From Dicyema japonicum (lineage: Eukaryota; Dicyemida; Rhombozoa; Dicyemidae): a stretch of DNA of 64,000 bases. The notes under the pieces are model-generated. The model had not been told where the DNA came from, ran no database searches, and worked only from the letters and a program-made list of their open reading frames with translations. The first letter of the stretch is position 1. The number at the start of each line of letters is the position of its first letter. The position numbers were made by a program, and so were the translations under genes. Where the stretch lies: assembly GCA_011109175.1 (NCBI GenBank), contig RDEW01000035.1:62001-126000 (forward strand), written 5' to 3'. Positions 44,059 through 55,745 of this stretch are shown in pieces.

Positions 44059-46228
44059 TGAATATGATTGATTTAGACATTCATACTATTAACAATGATT
44101 ATAAAAAGTAATTTTTATTAAAAACAATTATTTATAGAAACTCTGAAGATAAATTTTTGTCTTGCTTGATAGCTAGTATCAATGTTTTTTCACTATATTG
44201 GACCTGCTACATGTTTAACTTCTTTCACTATGACCCTCTAGCAATTTTAATTCAATTTTTGTAAACTGTATTTTATTTTACATTAAGTTATTTTGCCATT
44301 GAATTTTTGATGGAACCAAACTTTAAAAAAATTACCCCAAAATCATATAAAGATATCTATTACGGCATAATAAAGTCTATGTGGACGCTTACATTTCTAA
44401 ATGGTCTATATTACTGTGGTCCATTTATTGTCATTCTAATCAAGCTTCCTGATATATTTTTTCATAATTTTAAACGTTATATTGTTTCTTCAAGAAAAGA
44501 TAAAGTAATCACTTTAATATATTTTTAGTTTATAATTTATTAGCCCTCATCGGGGCTTTTTTTTCTTGTTTTCATAGAAACTGGGGAAAACATGAGTAAA
44601 AATAAAAATTACACTTTGTCTATTAATTTTTTGTCGTTTGACTCATCCCAAGTTTAATATTATTATTATTAGATACTTATATTATTGCTCATATTATTAT
44701 CAATCCGAAATTTCTCATTTGAATATAATTCTATTTCATCATCTTTATTTTCAGTGTTTTTTACCATTATTGTCGTGGTAATTAAAGTTATATATATGGT
44801 TCGTTTTTTTTTAATTTCGAATTAGAATTTGAATTATTCACATTATTTGTCTATCGGTGCTACATTTCCTTGTTTTCTTTACTGCTCAACAGTTTTTATA
44901 AATCAAAACATTTTAAAGAAATCATCATCTATTATTTCAATTTTAAACTGGGGAACAAGTTGTATCTTTTCTTTTATTTTAAATTTTATTTTCTCTCCAA
45001 ACGGTTCTATATTAACTGCTTACAGTGTTATTTCCTTTGTTATCTTCACTTTTGGTAAAAATATTTATAACTAATAATAGTCTTGATCAAAGTACTTATG
45101 TCAAACAATTTAATTGATGATAAATATGGAAACTATTTTATTAACAACAAGAATTCGAAGATTTTCTCATTATCTCAAATTAAACTGATTGTTATTCAAG
45201 TCTTTTCGCAGCAAAAATCTCGACGAATTGTCTTATTTTTGATTATAAATCTGTTGTTCACTTCTGTTGAGTTAGTTTACGGATTATGGACTAACTCGTT
45301 GTCTCTAATATCAGATGGATTTCACATGTTATTCGACTGTGGAAGTCTTGTAATGGGGTTATATGCTGCTATTATTAGTCAGTCATATTTATCTCAATCA
45401 CCCGGGAAGTGTTTTGACCGCATTGGTGTACTTTCTGGATTTACAAATGGATTTTTTCTTATTATTATTTCTATTCTAATAATGATGAATGCTATAAAAA
45501 GGATTTTATATCCACCAACGATTATTACTGACCGGCTATTAGTAAGAAAATGTTGTACTTTTAGAAAATAGGTTGTGTCTATTGGAGGACTATTAGTCAA
45601 TTTAGTCGGTATAGTCGCTTTTCATGATCACCACTGTGGTAGTGATTGTGAACATAAACATGACGATAATATGAGAGGTTAATATATTAATATTATTTTT
45701 AGGTGTGTTTCTTCATGTTTTGGCGGATACACTAGGAAGTATAGGTGTTATCATTTCTACTCTTGCTACTCAATTCATGGGGTTAAAAATTGCAGACCCT
45801 ATTTGTTCCTTTATTATTTCATTTTTTATTTTCATCAGCGTTGTTCCTCTTCTTCGTGATACGGGACGAGTTTTATTACTCAAAAATGAAGAGGGAGTGG
45901 CCCTTAAAATTGAAAAAATAAGACACGAAGTTTTTAAAATCATATATTATAGATTTTTTTAATTAAAGGAATTATTATTGATAATTCTCAAACATTAATA
46001 TTTGTTTGGCCGCATTTGAATACTTTATATAAAGCCAATGCCAGAATTTTAGTTTATGATGATTACTGCCCAAACAAAGTATTTTCTCAAGTTTTGGAAT
46101 ATTTATAATCATTATAGATTAAAGAAATATTTATTAAATATAATATTTTTGATGCAACAATTCAGATTAGTAAGAATTCTTACCTACATCGACTTTCAGA
46201 GATAGATTCATCTAGGTATTTATACTAA
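44059..46228 (+). CDS. SLC30A5: Zinc transporter, SLC30A5/7 (ZnT5/ZnT7) type
   Basis: A cation diffusion facilitator that moves Zn2+ into the early secretory pathway. The C-terminal transporter core is clear: LIINLLFTSVELVYGLWTNS, LISDGFHMLFDCGSLVMGLY (HxxxD metal site in TM2), LSGFTNGFFLIIISILI, a short His-rich loop FHDHHCGSDCEHKHDDN, GVFLHVLADTLGSIGVIIST (HxxxD in TM5) and ISVVPLLRDTGRVLLLKNEE. The tail is IRHE-IFLIKGIIIDNSQT, VWPH, KEIFIKYNIFDATIQISKNS. Upstream exons from ATG 44059 add several hydrophobic segments (ASINVFSLYWTCYMFNFFHY, TFLNGLYYCGPFIVILI), as in ZnT5, which has extra N-terminal helices. Introns are 22-30 nt; joins near 44528 and 45080 are uncertain. Start is chosen as the first in-frame ATG of this chain. 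ZnT5 rather than ZnT7 rests on the N-terminal extension. Confidence 0.88.
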
Positions 46229-46780
46229 TTATTAAATTATCGTGTTTTTGAAATAAAACTATTTTGTTAATTTTTTCTGATATTTATAAGGAAACAATAA
46301 AGTTTCTAGTAAAAATTAGGATTGCGTAAGCTTTATTACAGATCCTTTATCGCCATAATTCCTTAGGAGGATAAATAGGATCTTATTAGGCATCTGATTA
46401 CCGCTATTTCGAGCCTCTGTCAAAACCAAATTACCTCGCAGGGAAGGCTTTGTAAAATTGACTTCATAAAAATCTTAGCAGAAAATTAAGAAAAGAATAT
46501 ACAGTATGACCTCGGATTGGGGTAGACCACATGGGGCGCCCTCCCTTTTTGATCAGTTAAAAAATTAGCCTTATTTTCCGAATTTTTCCTATTTTTAAAT
46601 ATAAAAAACCATTATTGAGACACTTAAAATTATTATATTCAACATTAGCAATTAGCACTTTTACATTTTTCTTGTGTGGATAAAAATAAATGTTTACTAA
46701 ACCAATATTTGTCCGAAAGACAAATATTAAAAAATATAAAAATATCAATGGTACATCGATAAATTGTATAATGAGGGACG
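46229..46780. other. No gene recognised
   Basis: AT-rich sequence after the zinc transporter. Short minus-strand frames at 46557-46830 are low-complexity and not convincing. Confidence 0.3.
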
Positions 46781-46786
46781 TAGTAT

Positions 46787-46850
46787 GTCGCGAGCACTAC
46801 GCGCGACCAGTCAAAGTCAATCAATGTCAAATTAACTTAATTTTTTTTAC
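46787..46850 (+). repeat. TGTCGCGAGC terminal-repeat-like sequence
   Basis: TATGTCGCGAGCACTACGCG matches the start of 4837-4900; downstream similarity is weak (TCAAAG..AATGTCAA). Confidence 0.4.
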
Positions 46851-46874
46851 ATTATTAGGATTTTATTGACAGTC

Positions 46875-47810
46875 AAAACATAAGTTAGTTAGTTGCCGCC
46901 CTCACTGCGTGGCTGTTCCCTCTTAGAATTGCGAGTGAAATACGCTCAAATGGCCAGCAGCGTTCACGGAGATCTCTAGTGCATGAGGTGATCCGGTTTC
47001 CAAGATGTCCGAAAAACTCGAGTGTAGAGGGGGAGTAGGATCCGAAGTCTACATAGCAAGGGGAACAAATTTGACATTATCGGGAAGGTCGACGTATTTT
47101 TCGAGTTTGGCCTTCTCCACCTTGACGGCTGCAGAGCAGGCCCTTGAAGCGCAATCGTGAAGATTGTTCGGGGCGAACGTGTCTTTACATGTTACGTACA
47201 AAACAAGTGGTTTCCCGGCCTCAAAAAATGGTCATCCCGTCACTTCTGCATAACCCGACCGGTTCAAGAATGACCGAGTATCCAGCAGCATCCATAGCCC
47301 GCTTGACAATCTCATTCAGAGCCTTGTGCTTGGATATCTGTCAGCGCTCCTCTTGCAGGCGAGAGAGTGCAGGCCATAGCAGTCTATCAGGATGCCACAT
47401 CGGCACGGGTGAGGTACAGATATTTTTTGTCCTAGTCGCAGAGAGATACCACTTCTAACGCATTCATCATCTAAAAAGGTGCCTAGAACTCAATTGGGGA
47501 TGGCGTTTAGTCAAGCTCCGCTCTTAGGGGAAGCCCCCGAAAGCAAACAAGCTCGTCGGTGCTGATTGGCTGATTTCAGTAGGAGTCCAAATGATTTCCA
47601 ATATAATAAATTGTCCAGGCTCCGCTGGCAGTCTTGTGAAGGAGGCAGGGGGAGGTTTGTGGCATTCCAGGCTTCTCGTGCGTGGATTATGTCTTGGTCA
47701 ATTGAGAATTTGGGTAGGGAGTGTAGAATCCTCCTGACCAAAGGTTCGCAGGCCGTGAGTGAAGACAGATGTGCAGGAAGTGAGACGTCCAAAGTACGAC
47801 GGATTTTTTA
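46875..47810 (-). pseudogene. C-terminal part of an RT element with a restriction-endonuclease-like domain
   Basis: The minus strand reads SLPKFSIDQDIIHAREAWNA (47720), CRCGILIDCYGLHSLACKRS (47390) and, in other frames, EAGKPLVLYVTCKDTFAPNN, LHDCASRACSAAVKVEKAKL and YVDLPDNVKFVPLAM. This Cys/His block followed by a K..L..DVT..DT-type domain is known at the C-terminus of a group of animal retroelements. The expected GKRPDG motif is deleted to SDG. It shares its 3' terminal sequence with 38985-39060. Confidence 0.6.
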
Positions 47811-47819
47811 AGGTTAAGA

Positions 47820-48290
47820 ATAATTAAGAATAATTATCATTTTTAACTGTTATTAGTCACTACATTCAACTTCGTAAGTTTTTTTGAATGTATTATAGTT
47901 TTTTGATTCAAAGATAAAATCACATGCATCCATTTTGAATTTTTCGCTTTGGACTCCCTATTTTTATTTCATTATTCAAAGCCCGAAACCACAGATTTTT
48001 TCACTAGTAGGTTTGATGTCAATTTCTTTTTTTTAACTAAAACCAATCCAGCTATACACTGGAATGGTTGAGGTGATGTTCGGAGCATAAATTTTTTAAT
48101 GATTGCAATATAACCTACTAATATTCTCTGAATACCAATGTTATATGGTTCGCATGATAGTAATAAAAGGTTTTATCTCATTATAATTAGCAGAATTACA
48201 TAAATGTTGTTTAATACTTAACCTTGATTTGATCCCCAAAATATCATTATTATTATTAAAAGCACTTTCACAGAATCAAATAACGTTATA
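47820..48290. other. No gene recognised
   Basis: AT-rich sequence between two minus-strand relics. No conserved frame is seen. Confidence 0.3.
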
Positions 48291-48299
48291 TTAACTAAG

Positions 48300-50005
48300 G
48301 CCCCGTTTGTGCCACACGTTTCTAAATTTGCTTCATTTCACGATGCTTATTGGCCTTGATTGTGCCACAGAGCAAAATTTCTTATTTGAAATCTTTTTGG
48401 GCCAACCTAGGCCCATTAAATTGCGAAATTGTTTTCGATGAAATATATCCATTTTCTTGAGCTCTAGCTTTGTGACCCCCCATATACCCGAGTTGTACAT
48501 CAGCACCGGCTTATATATGAGTTTTATAGTCTTAATCTTAGGTTTGTTTTATTAGTTTTCGTTGAGTCCATAACTTCTGCATTTTCTTGTGCATGGGAGT
48601 GGCTAGAACTCTTCTATCATCATGTCCTCACTATCACCAAGTAAGGATCCCAATTTCCTTTTTTTCCTCCAATTTTCATCAATTTATTTTGATTTCCTGG
48701 TGATTCCTAGGTTTTCAGTCTTTTCATGATTAACTCGCAGAGACCAATTCTTAAATTCTCCAGGGAATTTCTCAAAAGCAAGTCCAAATTCCAGATCATT
48801 TTCTGACACAAAATCTATGTCATCTGCATATATAATTTTCATCGGCATGCATCCTTAACATTTTGTTCTAAGAACTCTCAATGCCGCTTCCAGGTTGTCT
48901 TGATTTTTGGTAGAACCGGAGATGGACAGTCTCCCTGAGGTATTCCAACTGTTGTCCCGAAAGGCTTTGATGTTGTGTTCCCAACTCGTACAGTTAATTC
49001 AGTGTTCGATAATATGAAACGGACAAGTCTTGTGTTATCCCCATCAAGAAAACTCCCAGCAACGTCCAACAATGTTTTTTGTTGACAGTGTTAAACGCAC
49101 TGGAAATGTCCACTCCCAAAATCTTAAAATCACTCCTGTATCGTTGACACATGTCACATATCCACCTGTGGGACCAGACAGCATCTGCGGTCGAGCGTCC
49201 CTTTCTGAACCCACTCTGTCCCGGCGACAAAAATTCATAAACATCAGAAGATATCCGACTAAGGGTTATCAGAGATAGTATCTTCCTCAATGTTCCCAGT
49301 AATATCACAGGTCTTAGATTTTTTATCGGTCCCTTGCTCTTTTCTGGTTTATGCAGAGGAATCAAAATTCCATCACCAAGTTTCAAGGGGGAATGCGTCT
49401 CAAATACCTTATTGAAAATCTTTGTAATGAGGGTTGTCAGTTCGCCTGGTGCATACTTGATCATTTCTCCATGTATGTTGTCTGGTCCCACTGCCCTGTT
49501 GTTGTTTAATTTAATGATTGCCAGGTTAGTTTCCTTTGTAGATATAGGTAGATTCAGGCTTCTTGGTGATTTCTCAAATGGCTCCACATATGAGGTTTCA
49601 TTTTCATTCAAAAGTCCTGAAAAATGTTCGGCAATAATCTCAGTTTTTTCTTTATTATCCAATACATTTCTTCCTTGACTGTCGTGAATACAAATATTCG
49701 TAGGTTGAACTCCCCTCTGCAAAAGACGAACTACTCGAAACATTTGTGTTCCGTATCTCAACTTCTCAATTTCACTGACACGTTCGTCAATTTTTTTGAC
49801 ATAAATTAACTTCTTCCTACTTCTAATCTCCTTGACAAATACGATTTCTTTCTCTTCTTAACTCGTTGTAGATATCATTATTTGTACATGATTCCATTGT
49901 CAGCCGCAATTTTTTTTGTTTAATTGATAATGATCCAATTTCGTGATCGAAGACCCCTTTAAATCCTGGCGGCCTTTTTTCCCCAAGCACGCATGCATCC
50001 TTCAT
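48300..50005 (-). pseudogene. RTE-like element relic, RT well preserved
   Basis: A 255-codon minus-strand frame (49761-48994) contains IIKLNNNRAVGPDNIHGEMI, LRPVILLGTLRKILSLITLS, GQSGFRKGRSTADAVWSHRW and LGVDISSAFNTVN (motif A). A second frame (49072-48878) has GTTVGIPQGDCPSPVL (motif B). A YADD-like region lies near 48830, and the C-terminal part near 48470-48540 matches the KPVLMYNSGIWG region. The linker upstream (50005-49823) precedes it. There are frameshifts between the blocks. Confidence 0.8.
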
Positions 50006-50013
50006 ATTTTGTT

Positions 50014-50400
50014 CTAAGAGCTCTCAATGTCGCTTCTAGGTATACGACGAATAGAACCGGAGATAGAGTCTCCCTGAGGTATTCCAACTGTTATCCCGAA
50101 AGGCTTCGATGTTGTGTTCCCAACTCGTACAGTCAATTCAATGTTAGAATAGAAAACGGACAAGTCTAGTGTTATCCTCATCAACGAAACTCTCAGCAAC
50201 GTCCAAAAATGTTTTTCTGTTGACAGTGTCAATCGCACTGGACATGTCCACTCCCAAAATCTCAAAATCACTCCTGTATTGTTGACACATGCCACATATC
50301 CACCTGTGGGACCAAACAGCATCTGCGGTCGAGTGTCCCCTTCTGAACCTACTCTGTTTCGGCAACAAATAATTCGTAGACATCAGAAGATATCCGACTA
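50014..50400 (-). pseudogene. Second partial copy of the same RTE-like RT
   Basis: Repeats the motif A-B region (FRRGHSTADAVWSHRWICGM, DMSSAIDTVNRKTF, GITVGIPQGDSISG), about 90% similar to 49250-48890. It appears as a tandem partial copy placed directly upstream of 48300-50005 on the minus strand. Confidence 0.8.
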
Positions 50401-50469
50401 AGGGTTATCAGAAATAGTATCTTCCTCAATATTTTCTGTAATATCACTGGTCTTAGATTTTTTATCGAT

Positions 50470-51010
50470 CCCTTGCTCTTTCATGGTTTATGCAGAGGAA
50501 TCAAAATTCCATTACTTAGTTTCAATAATGGCATTCCTACATTTTCGAAGACACTTAGAAGGTCAAAATCCCATCCAGGAAATCTATTTTTACATAATTC
50601 AATAGCAAGAATTAAATCCTCCATAGATATCGTTCCACATAAAGTCCCTTCCATAAGTGAGGATGGTCACCTTCAAGAACACCAATTTTTATGCCTTTGG
50701 GAATAATTAACAAAAAATCCAATTCTTGTTCCTCTGTCAGTTGTTGTCTTAAGGCATCTTCCACTTTTTCTTTCGGGATCCGAGAACCGTCATGAGATTT
50801 AGATTTATCTCTTCATTTTTTATTCAAAGAATTCATTTTCGAAAAAATTTTCCAAATTTTAGGATTATTACGATAGAGTTTGCAACATTCTCTCTTCCAT
50901 CTCTCTTCTTCAATACGTTTTAATACTTTTATCAATACCTTCTTTATCGACTTTATCCTCTCTTTAAGACAGTAAGAATCTTGCGGATCCCATATCGTCT
51001 TGGCTTACCT
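50470..51010 (-). pseudogene. Jockey/I-like RT relic
   Basis: Minus-strand sequence parallels the linker and early RT of the 5204-7042 family (for example 50540-50640 against 6200-6330). It is heavily degraded, and it joins at about 50470-50520 to the RTE-like fragment. Confidence 0.45.
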
Positions 51011-51044
51011 TCAAAAATCCGCTTTTCATTAAGCAGAGATTATA

Positions 51045-51120
51045 TTTGCAATCTTAAGACTTTCAAGGTTTTATTTGTAATATTATGCAAGACTTTCAAG
51101 GTTTTTATTTGTAATATTTT
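51045..51120 (+). repeat. Tandem repeat, unit about 36 bp
   Basis: AAGACTTTCAAGGTTTTTATTTGTAATATT occurs twice, just before the 5' end of the RTE-like element. Confidence 0.7.
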
Positions 51121-51951
51121 TTTGGTGAGGTGGTGACGTGCCTCGTTTCTTCTGTGTACAACGGTTAAGAAAAATGTCCGAAAAACACTCATTACACAAT
51201 CGAGAACTCAGGCTAATGACGTTCAACGTACGTGGAATATCGAAAGATTAGACAAGGAAAGTACTTTGTGACGATCTCGAGAAATACAAAATATCTATTG
51301 GCTGCCTACAAGATACGAAAATCGAAAATGGACGCGATGAGACATGGAACAACTACCGACTGATTCTTTTCCCAACTGAATGCAAGCACTACGGCATGGG
51401 ATTTTCCCTACACGTGAATTACCTCAAAAATTACATCGCTATTTGAGAGTCAACGATCGAATATGTGTCCTACAAGTCAAACTAAAAGAACTATGCCCGT
51501 CCAAGAGTCTATTAACTGTCATAAATGTCTATGCACCACACTGTGGACGAGTAATCAAGAACCCCAGTGAGCTCGAGGAATATTACTCAGAACTATCAAG
51601 CACATACTCTAATAATGCTTCCTTGTCTTTGTTGCGAGAGATATGAATGCAAAGGCCGGAATGCGAATGGGGCCCGAAGAATCCTCTATTGCAGCGGTTC
51701 TCAACCTGGGGTCGATTCGACCTCCAGGGGTCTAAAATCAATCCAGATCGATCGTAAGGGGGTCGAAAATAAAATACTTGGGAGTCGAAAATAAATTTAA
51801 TATATTTAATTTTTTCATTTTAAATTAAGTTAGTTTTTGGCACTTGGATTTATAAAAAATTCTTTTGATGATAGACCATATTGCTTACTGCATAACAAGT
51901 CATTATCAAATGATGCTTTTGGTTGAGCTGGTGACGTGGCTCTTGATCTCA

Positions 51952-52835
51952 ATGTCTGGAAAACACAGTTTCAAGCCATTGGACTTCTCCCTTCTCACGT
52001 TTAACGTCAGGGGACTCTCTAGCGTTTGGAAACGGAAGGAACTGGTCGAGGATCTTTCAAAATACAAGGTTTCAATCGCCTGCCTTCAGGAGACCAAACT
52101 TATAAACGGGATCGAAGAACAACACGGGAACTTCCGACTAATCTTCCTTCCAGGTGGAAACAAACACTATGGGCTAGGATTTGCAGTCAGGAAAGATCTA
52201 TCCAAGAGAGTCTGCCAATATTACAATGTGAATGATAGAATCGGGGTGTTGCAATTGAAACTGGATGACCTCAACCCGTCGAAGAAATATCTAACTATAA
52301 TAAACGTGTACGCCCCTCACAGTGGATGGCTTAATAAAAACCCTGATGAGATTGATGACTTTTACACCAGTCTTTCTGCCGTTTTCTCCATGTATGCTCT
52401 CTCAACACTAGTAATGATCGCAGGAGACCTAAATGCGAAAGCTGGCACCCAGGTTACGACCGATGAGACATTCATGGGAAGGCATGGTAGGGGGAAAAGA
52501 AATCTCCCGGGAACTCTACTAGCTAACTTCTGTCAAACGAACAACCTATTTTTATGCAATACAGCCTTCATGCATCCAGCCAGACATAAATCTACGTGGT
52601 CGGGACACAGAACAAACCCCGAAGGGCGAGTGATAAATATGTACAACCAGATCGACTATATCATATGCAGGCAAAAAGATCGAGGAATTATACTTGATGC
52701 ACGAGCTTATGGTGGATCGATTATCGACAGCGACCACAAAATGGTTATTGCTAGACTTTCTCTAAAAAGATTTATGGTACTACAAAGAACGAAACGGAAG
52801 CACATTGAAACCACAGAACCAACTATAGACGTTAT
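51952..52835 (+). pseudogene. APE-type endonuclease region of RTE-like copy 2
   Basis: Starts MSGKHSFKPLDFSLLTFNVR at ATG 51952. It carries LQETKL, NVYAPHSG, AGDLNAKAG, YNQIDYIICR and DSDHKMV in one frame. One-base losses near 52820 and 52840, relative to copy 1, throw it out of frame before the linker. All endonuclease motifs are intact up to that point. Confidence 0.88.
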
Positions 52836-52837
52836 AA

Positions 52838-54907
52838 TTGGAATCCTTAATCAGTCAATCAGAAGGGGCCCTAGAATTCAAAGAATATCTGGATGCAGAA
52901 CTAGAAAACATGCCTACAGATTTGCCGCCCGGAAAATCCTGGGATTTTGTAAAGCACTCAATACATAAAGGAGCCAATCTGCATCTATTGAAAGAAAATG
53001 AGAAAACCCATCGCACAATGAAATTTACACGGTGAAGGACCTTGCCAATAAACAGAAGACCATATGGATGCTATATCAAAATACTGACGATTCGAACGTA
53101 AAATCAAAATTGCGGCTAGAAAGAAAAACTATCAAAGCAAAAATAAGAAAAACTATACGCCAGCATAACAGAAATAAAGCACTGGACCAGATTAAGAAGA
53201 TAGAATCTCTCAAGGACAACGCTAGATTTTACGAGGCTGTGAAACAGATGAAAGGAAATAGACCCCATCAACCGATAATGATAAGAGATGACAAAGGAAC
53301 GCAAATTGTGGACCAAATGGAAGTGGCTGAAATTATCGCTGCCCACTTTGGAAAACTTTTTGACCCAAGGAACGACACTATCAACCTAGAACGAGGAAAA
53401 TTGGACGAGGAAATCACACCATATGAAGTTGAACTTGCGAGTTCCAAGTTGAAAAACAACAGGACTCCTGGCCCCGACGGACTCGCTGGTGAATTCTTCA
53501 AATATGGAACCCAAAAGCTGTATGAATGCATCGCTAGGATCCTGAATGAAATGTACTATTATGGTCACACGCTGACCCTGGGAGAGGGTATCTTGATACC
53601 TGTACAGAAGGCGAATAAACCAAGATCTAAGGTGGAGAACCTCCGTCCGGTCATATTAATGAATTCACTTCGGAAAATTCTGGCGAACATAACATTACAA
53701 AGGATGGAAGGACGCCTAGATACTTTTCTGTCGCCATACCACAGCGGATTCCGAAAAGGAAGATCTACTTCCGATGTTTTGTGGTCCCACAAGTGGAGAT
53801 CTGCGGCCGTTCAAAAGTTCAAAATGTCTACAACCATCCTCGGAATCGACATTTCGAGGGCCTTCGACTCTGTCGACAGACGGAGGCTAATACTGGTTTT
53901 GGAAAGTTTCCTAGACGCTTCCACTGTCAGAATGGCCACCACCCTCCTAGCTGATACTTGGCTCACTGTAAGAGTCGGGGGAGCCTTGTCTCGCCGATTT
54001 GAGACGACTGTTGGCACTCCACAGGGAGACCCATTATCACCTATACTTTTTGTCATATACCTTGAAGCTGCTTTACGGGAGTCAAAACCGATAATGGGTG
54101 AAAAGACAAACATTATTGCGTATGCTGACGACGTAGACTTTACTTCAAATGACAAAATACCGCTCACCCGCTTGATGGAAGAAGTGTCTGGAAGACTAGC
54201 CGAATGGTTCCTAACAGTAAATCCGCACAAGACTGAGATAACTGAAATCAAGAGGGAAGAGACAAGGATGGAGGAGCACTGGCGCAAGTGCAAAAAGCTT
54301 AGATCCCTCCTAGTAGACCATGAAGACATTACAAGAAGGAAAACTCTAGCACAAACTGCCTTCTCCAAACTAAAGTAAATCTGTTCCACAAAAAGGGCCT
54401 TGACATTATAACAAAAGCTCGATTATACAACTCGCTAGTGAAACCCATACTATATAACGCTGGTACCTGGGCCTGCTCAAGAAATGAACTGAAAGGCTTA
54501 ATGCGTTTCATAGAGACCAACTACGGCATATGATGTTCGAAAGAAGTGATACGAGGATGTCATCTAATCTTCTTCTATAAGAGGACGAAGACCTCAGAAA
54601 TTTCTAATAAGATTCTGGATACACGATGGAGGCTTTTCGGCCATATTCTGCGACTGGACCTAGATGCCCCCGCGAACGTAGCCATGGAGGATTACTTCAT
54701 GTTGGAGGCCCCCGTTTCCGTGGTCGCCCAGGGACGACACTGGCAGTCGTTCTCGACGAGGACCTCAAAGAAATGGGACGGCATCTTGGAAGTGGAGAGG
54801 ATCTGGACTGGTTGCGCGCTGCGGCTTTGAATAGGAGGAAGTGGATGAAACTAACCAGTGATTTGCTAACTCGTGTTGCACATGCTTTGTCAAGTCCTAT
54901 GACATAG
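52838..54907 (+). pseudogene. Reverse transcriptase region of RTE-like copy 2
   Basis: After a linker (GALEFKEYLDAELENMPTDL), one lost base in a C run near 53010 shifts the frame. The main frame then runs 53032-54378 (448 codons) with LKNNRTPGPDG, GFRKGRSTSD, GIDISRAFDSVDRRR (intact motif A), GTPQGDPLSPILF, YADDVDF and LTVNPHKTEI. A frameshift near 54375 separates the C-terminal part with FRPYSATGPR-type and RWRLFGHILRLDLDAP sequences, ending near 54907. Only a few single-base changes separate it from an intact gene, so it is a recent copy. Confidence 0.88.
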
Positions 54908-55567
54908 CGATAAGTGCTTATAATAATAATAATAATATCAAATGATGCAATGAAACCGTCCAAATTGTTGGATCATCTGAGGAGAAAACATTCGGATAAA
55001 AAAGATAAATCATTAGAGTATTTTGAAGAATTAAAGGATTCTTTTCGTAAACAAAAAACGATTGACACTGTTTTTACAAATAGTAATTAAAGAAACAATA
55101 GTCGTTGTTATTTTAAATTATATTTAGGAGGACTAATTGTATCCTATAAAATTGCAATGATTATTGCCAAAAATGAGAGTTCCCATGTTTCTGGTGAAAA
55201 TCTCATCAAACCATCTATATCACTGATTCTATCAGATCTGATGGGTTTAAATCCTGACGAAATTTTAAAATCCTTACCAATTAGCAATTATTCAATTCGC
55301 TGCAAAATTGACGAAATGTATGATAATGTTAAACATATTTTATGTGAAAGACTTAAAAATACTATTTTTTCGCTTTAAATTGACGAAAGTCATATATGTG
55401 ACAACCAACCAATTCTAATGGGATATGTCAGGTTAATCTTATTAGAAGCTTACCCCTTAAGATATTTTGACGATCATGCTCTTCCTACAGAAGATTTATT
55501 ATTCGTCAATTATTCGAAAACTTATACGACTGGATTTTTTATTTTTTCCGCTGTCAAATTATTTAAA

Positions 55568-55745
55568 AAAAAAACCCACCACTCTTCAAACTCTAATGAA
55601 GGATGATCGTCGCCTATTCAAGAAAGCCGTGGGTACTCTGGAGGAACATAAGAAAACTTTCTCGATCCTGTTGAGGCGTACCGGGATCACTTAATTAGTT
55701 GGTTTACTCCTTCTTTCTTGGTGTTCCCTTTTCGGGGTTATTAAA
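55568..55745 (+). mobile_element. CR1-like 3'-end fragment inside the hAT
   Basis: About 175 bp encoding a C-terminus that ends LLRRTGIT-stop, then the 3' hairpin and GGGGTTATTAAATAAA. AAATTATTT at both edges (55556 and 55747) may be the target duplication. Confidence 0.75.
55683..55728 (+). other. LINE 3' hairpin H5
   Basis: GGGATCAC (55683-55690) pairs with GTGTTCCC (55721-55728), with one mismatch. The 5' arm encodes Gly-Ile-Thr with the following T and then the stop. Confidence 0.7.

Larger units (their letters stand above)
51917..54935 (+). mobile_element. RTE-like non-LTR retrotransposon, young copy 2
   Basis: A full-length-looking copy with a 13-bp target duplication TATCAAATGATGC (51904-51916 and 54936-54948). 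It lies in the hAT BED-finger coding sequence; removing it rejoins NKSLSNDA to MKPSK. The 5' end begins TTTTGGTTGAGCTGG and the 3' end is TAAGTGCTTATAATAATAAT. It is nearly identical to copy 1 at 7474-10533. Confidence 0.93.

Noticed and set aside
47511-47811. A novel host protein on either strand.
   Set aside because: The minus-strand reading continues into a known type of retroelement C-terminal domain and shares its 3' end with another copy.
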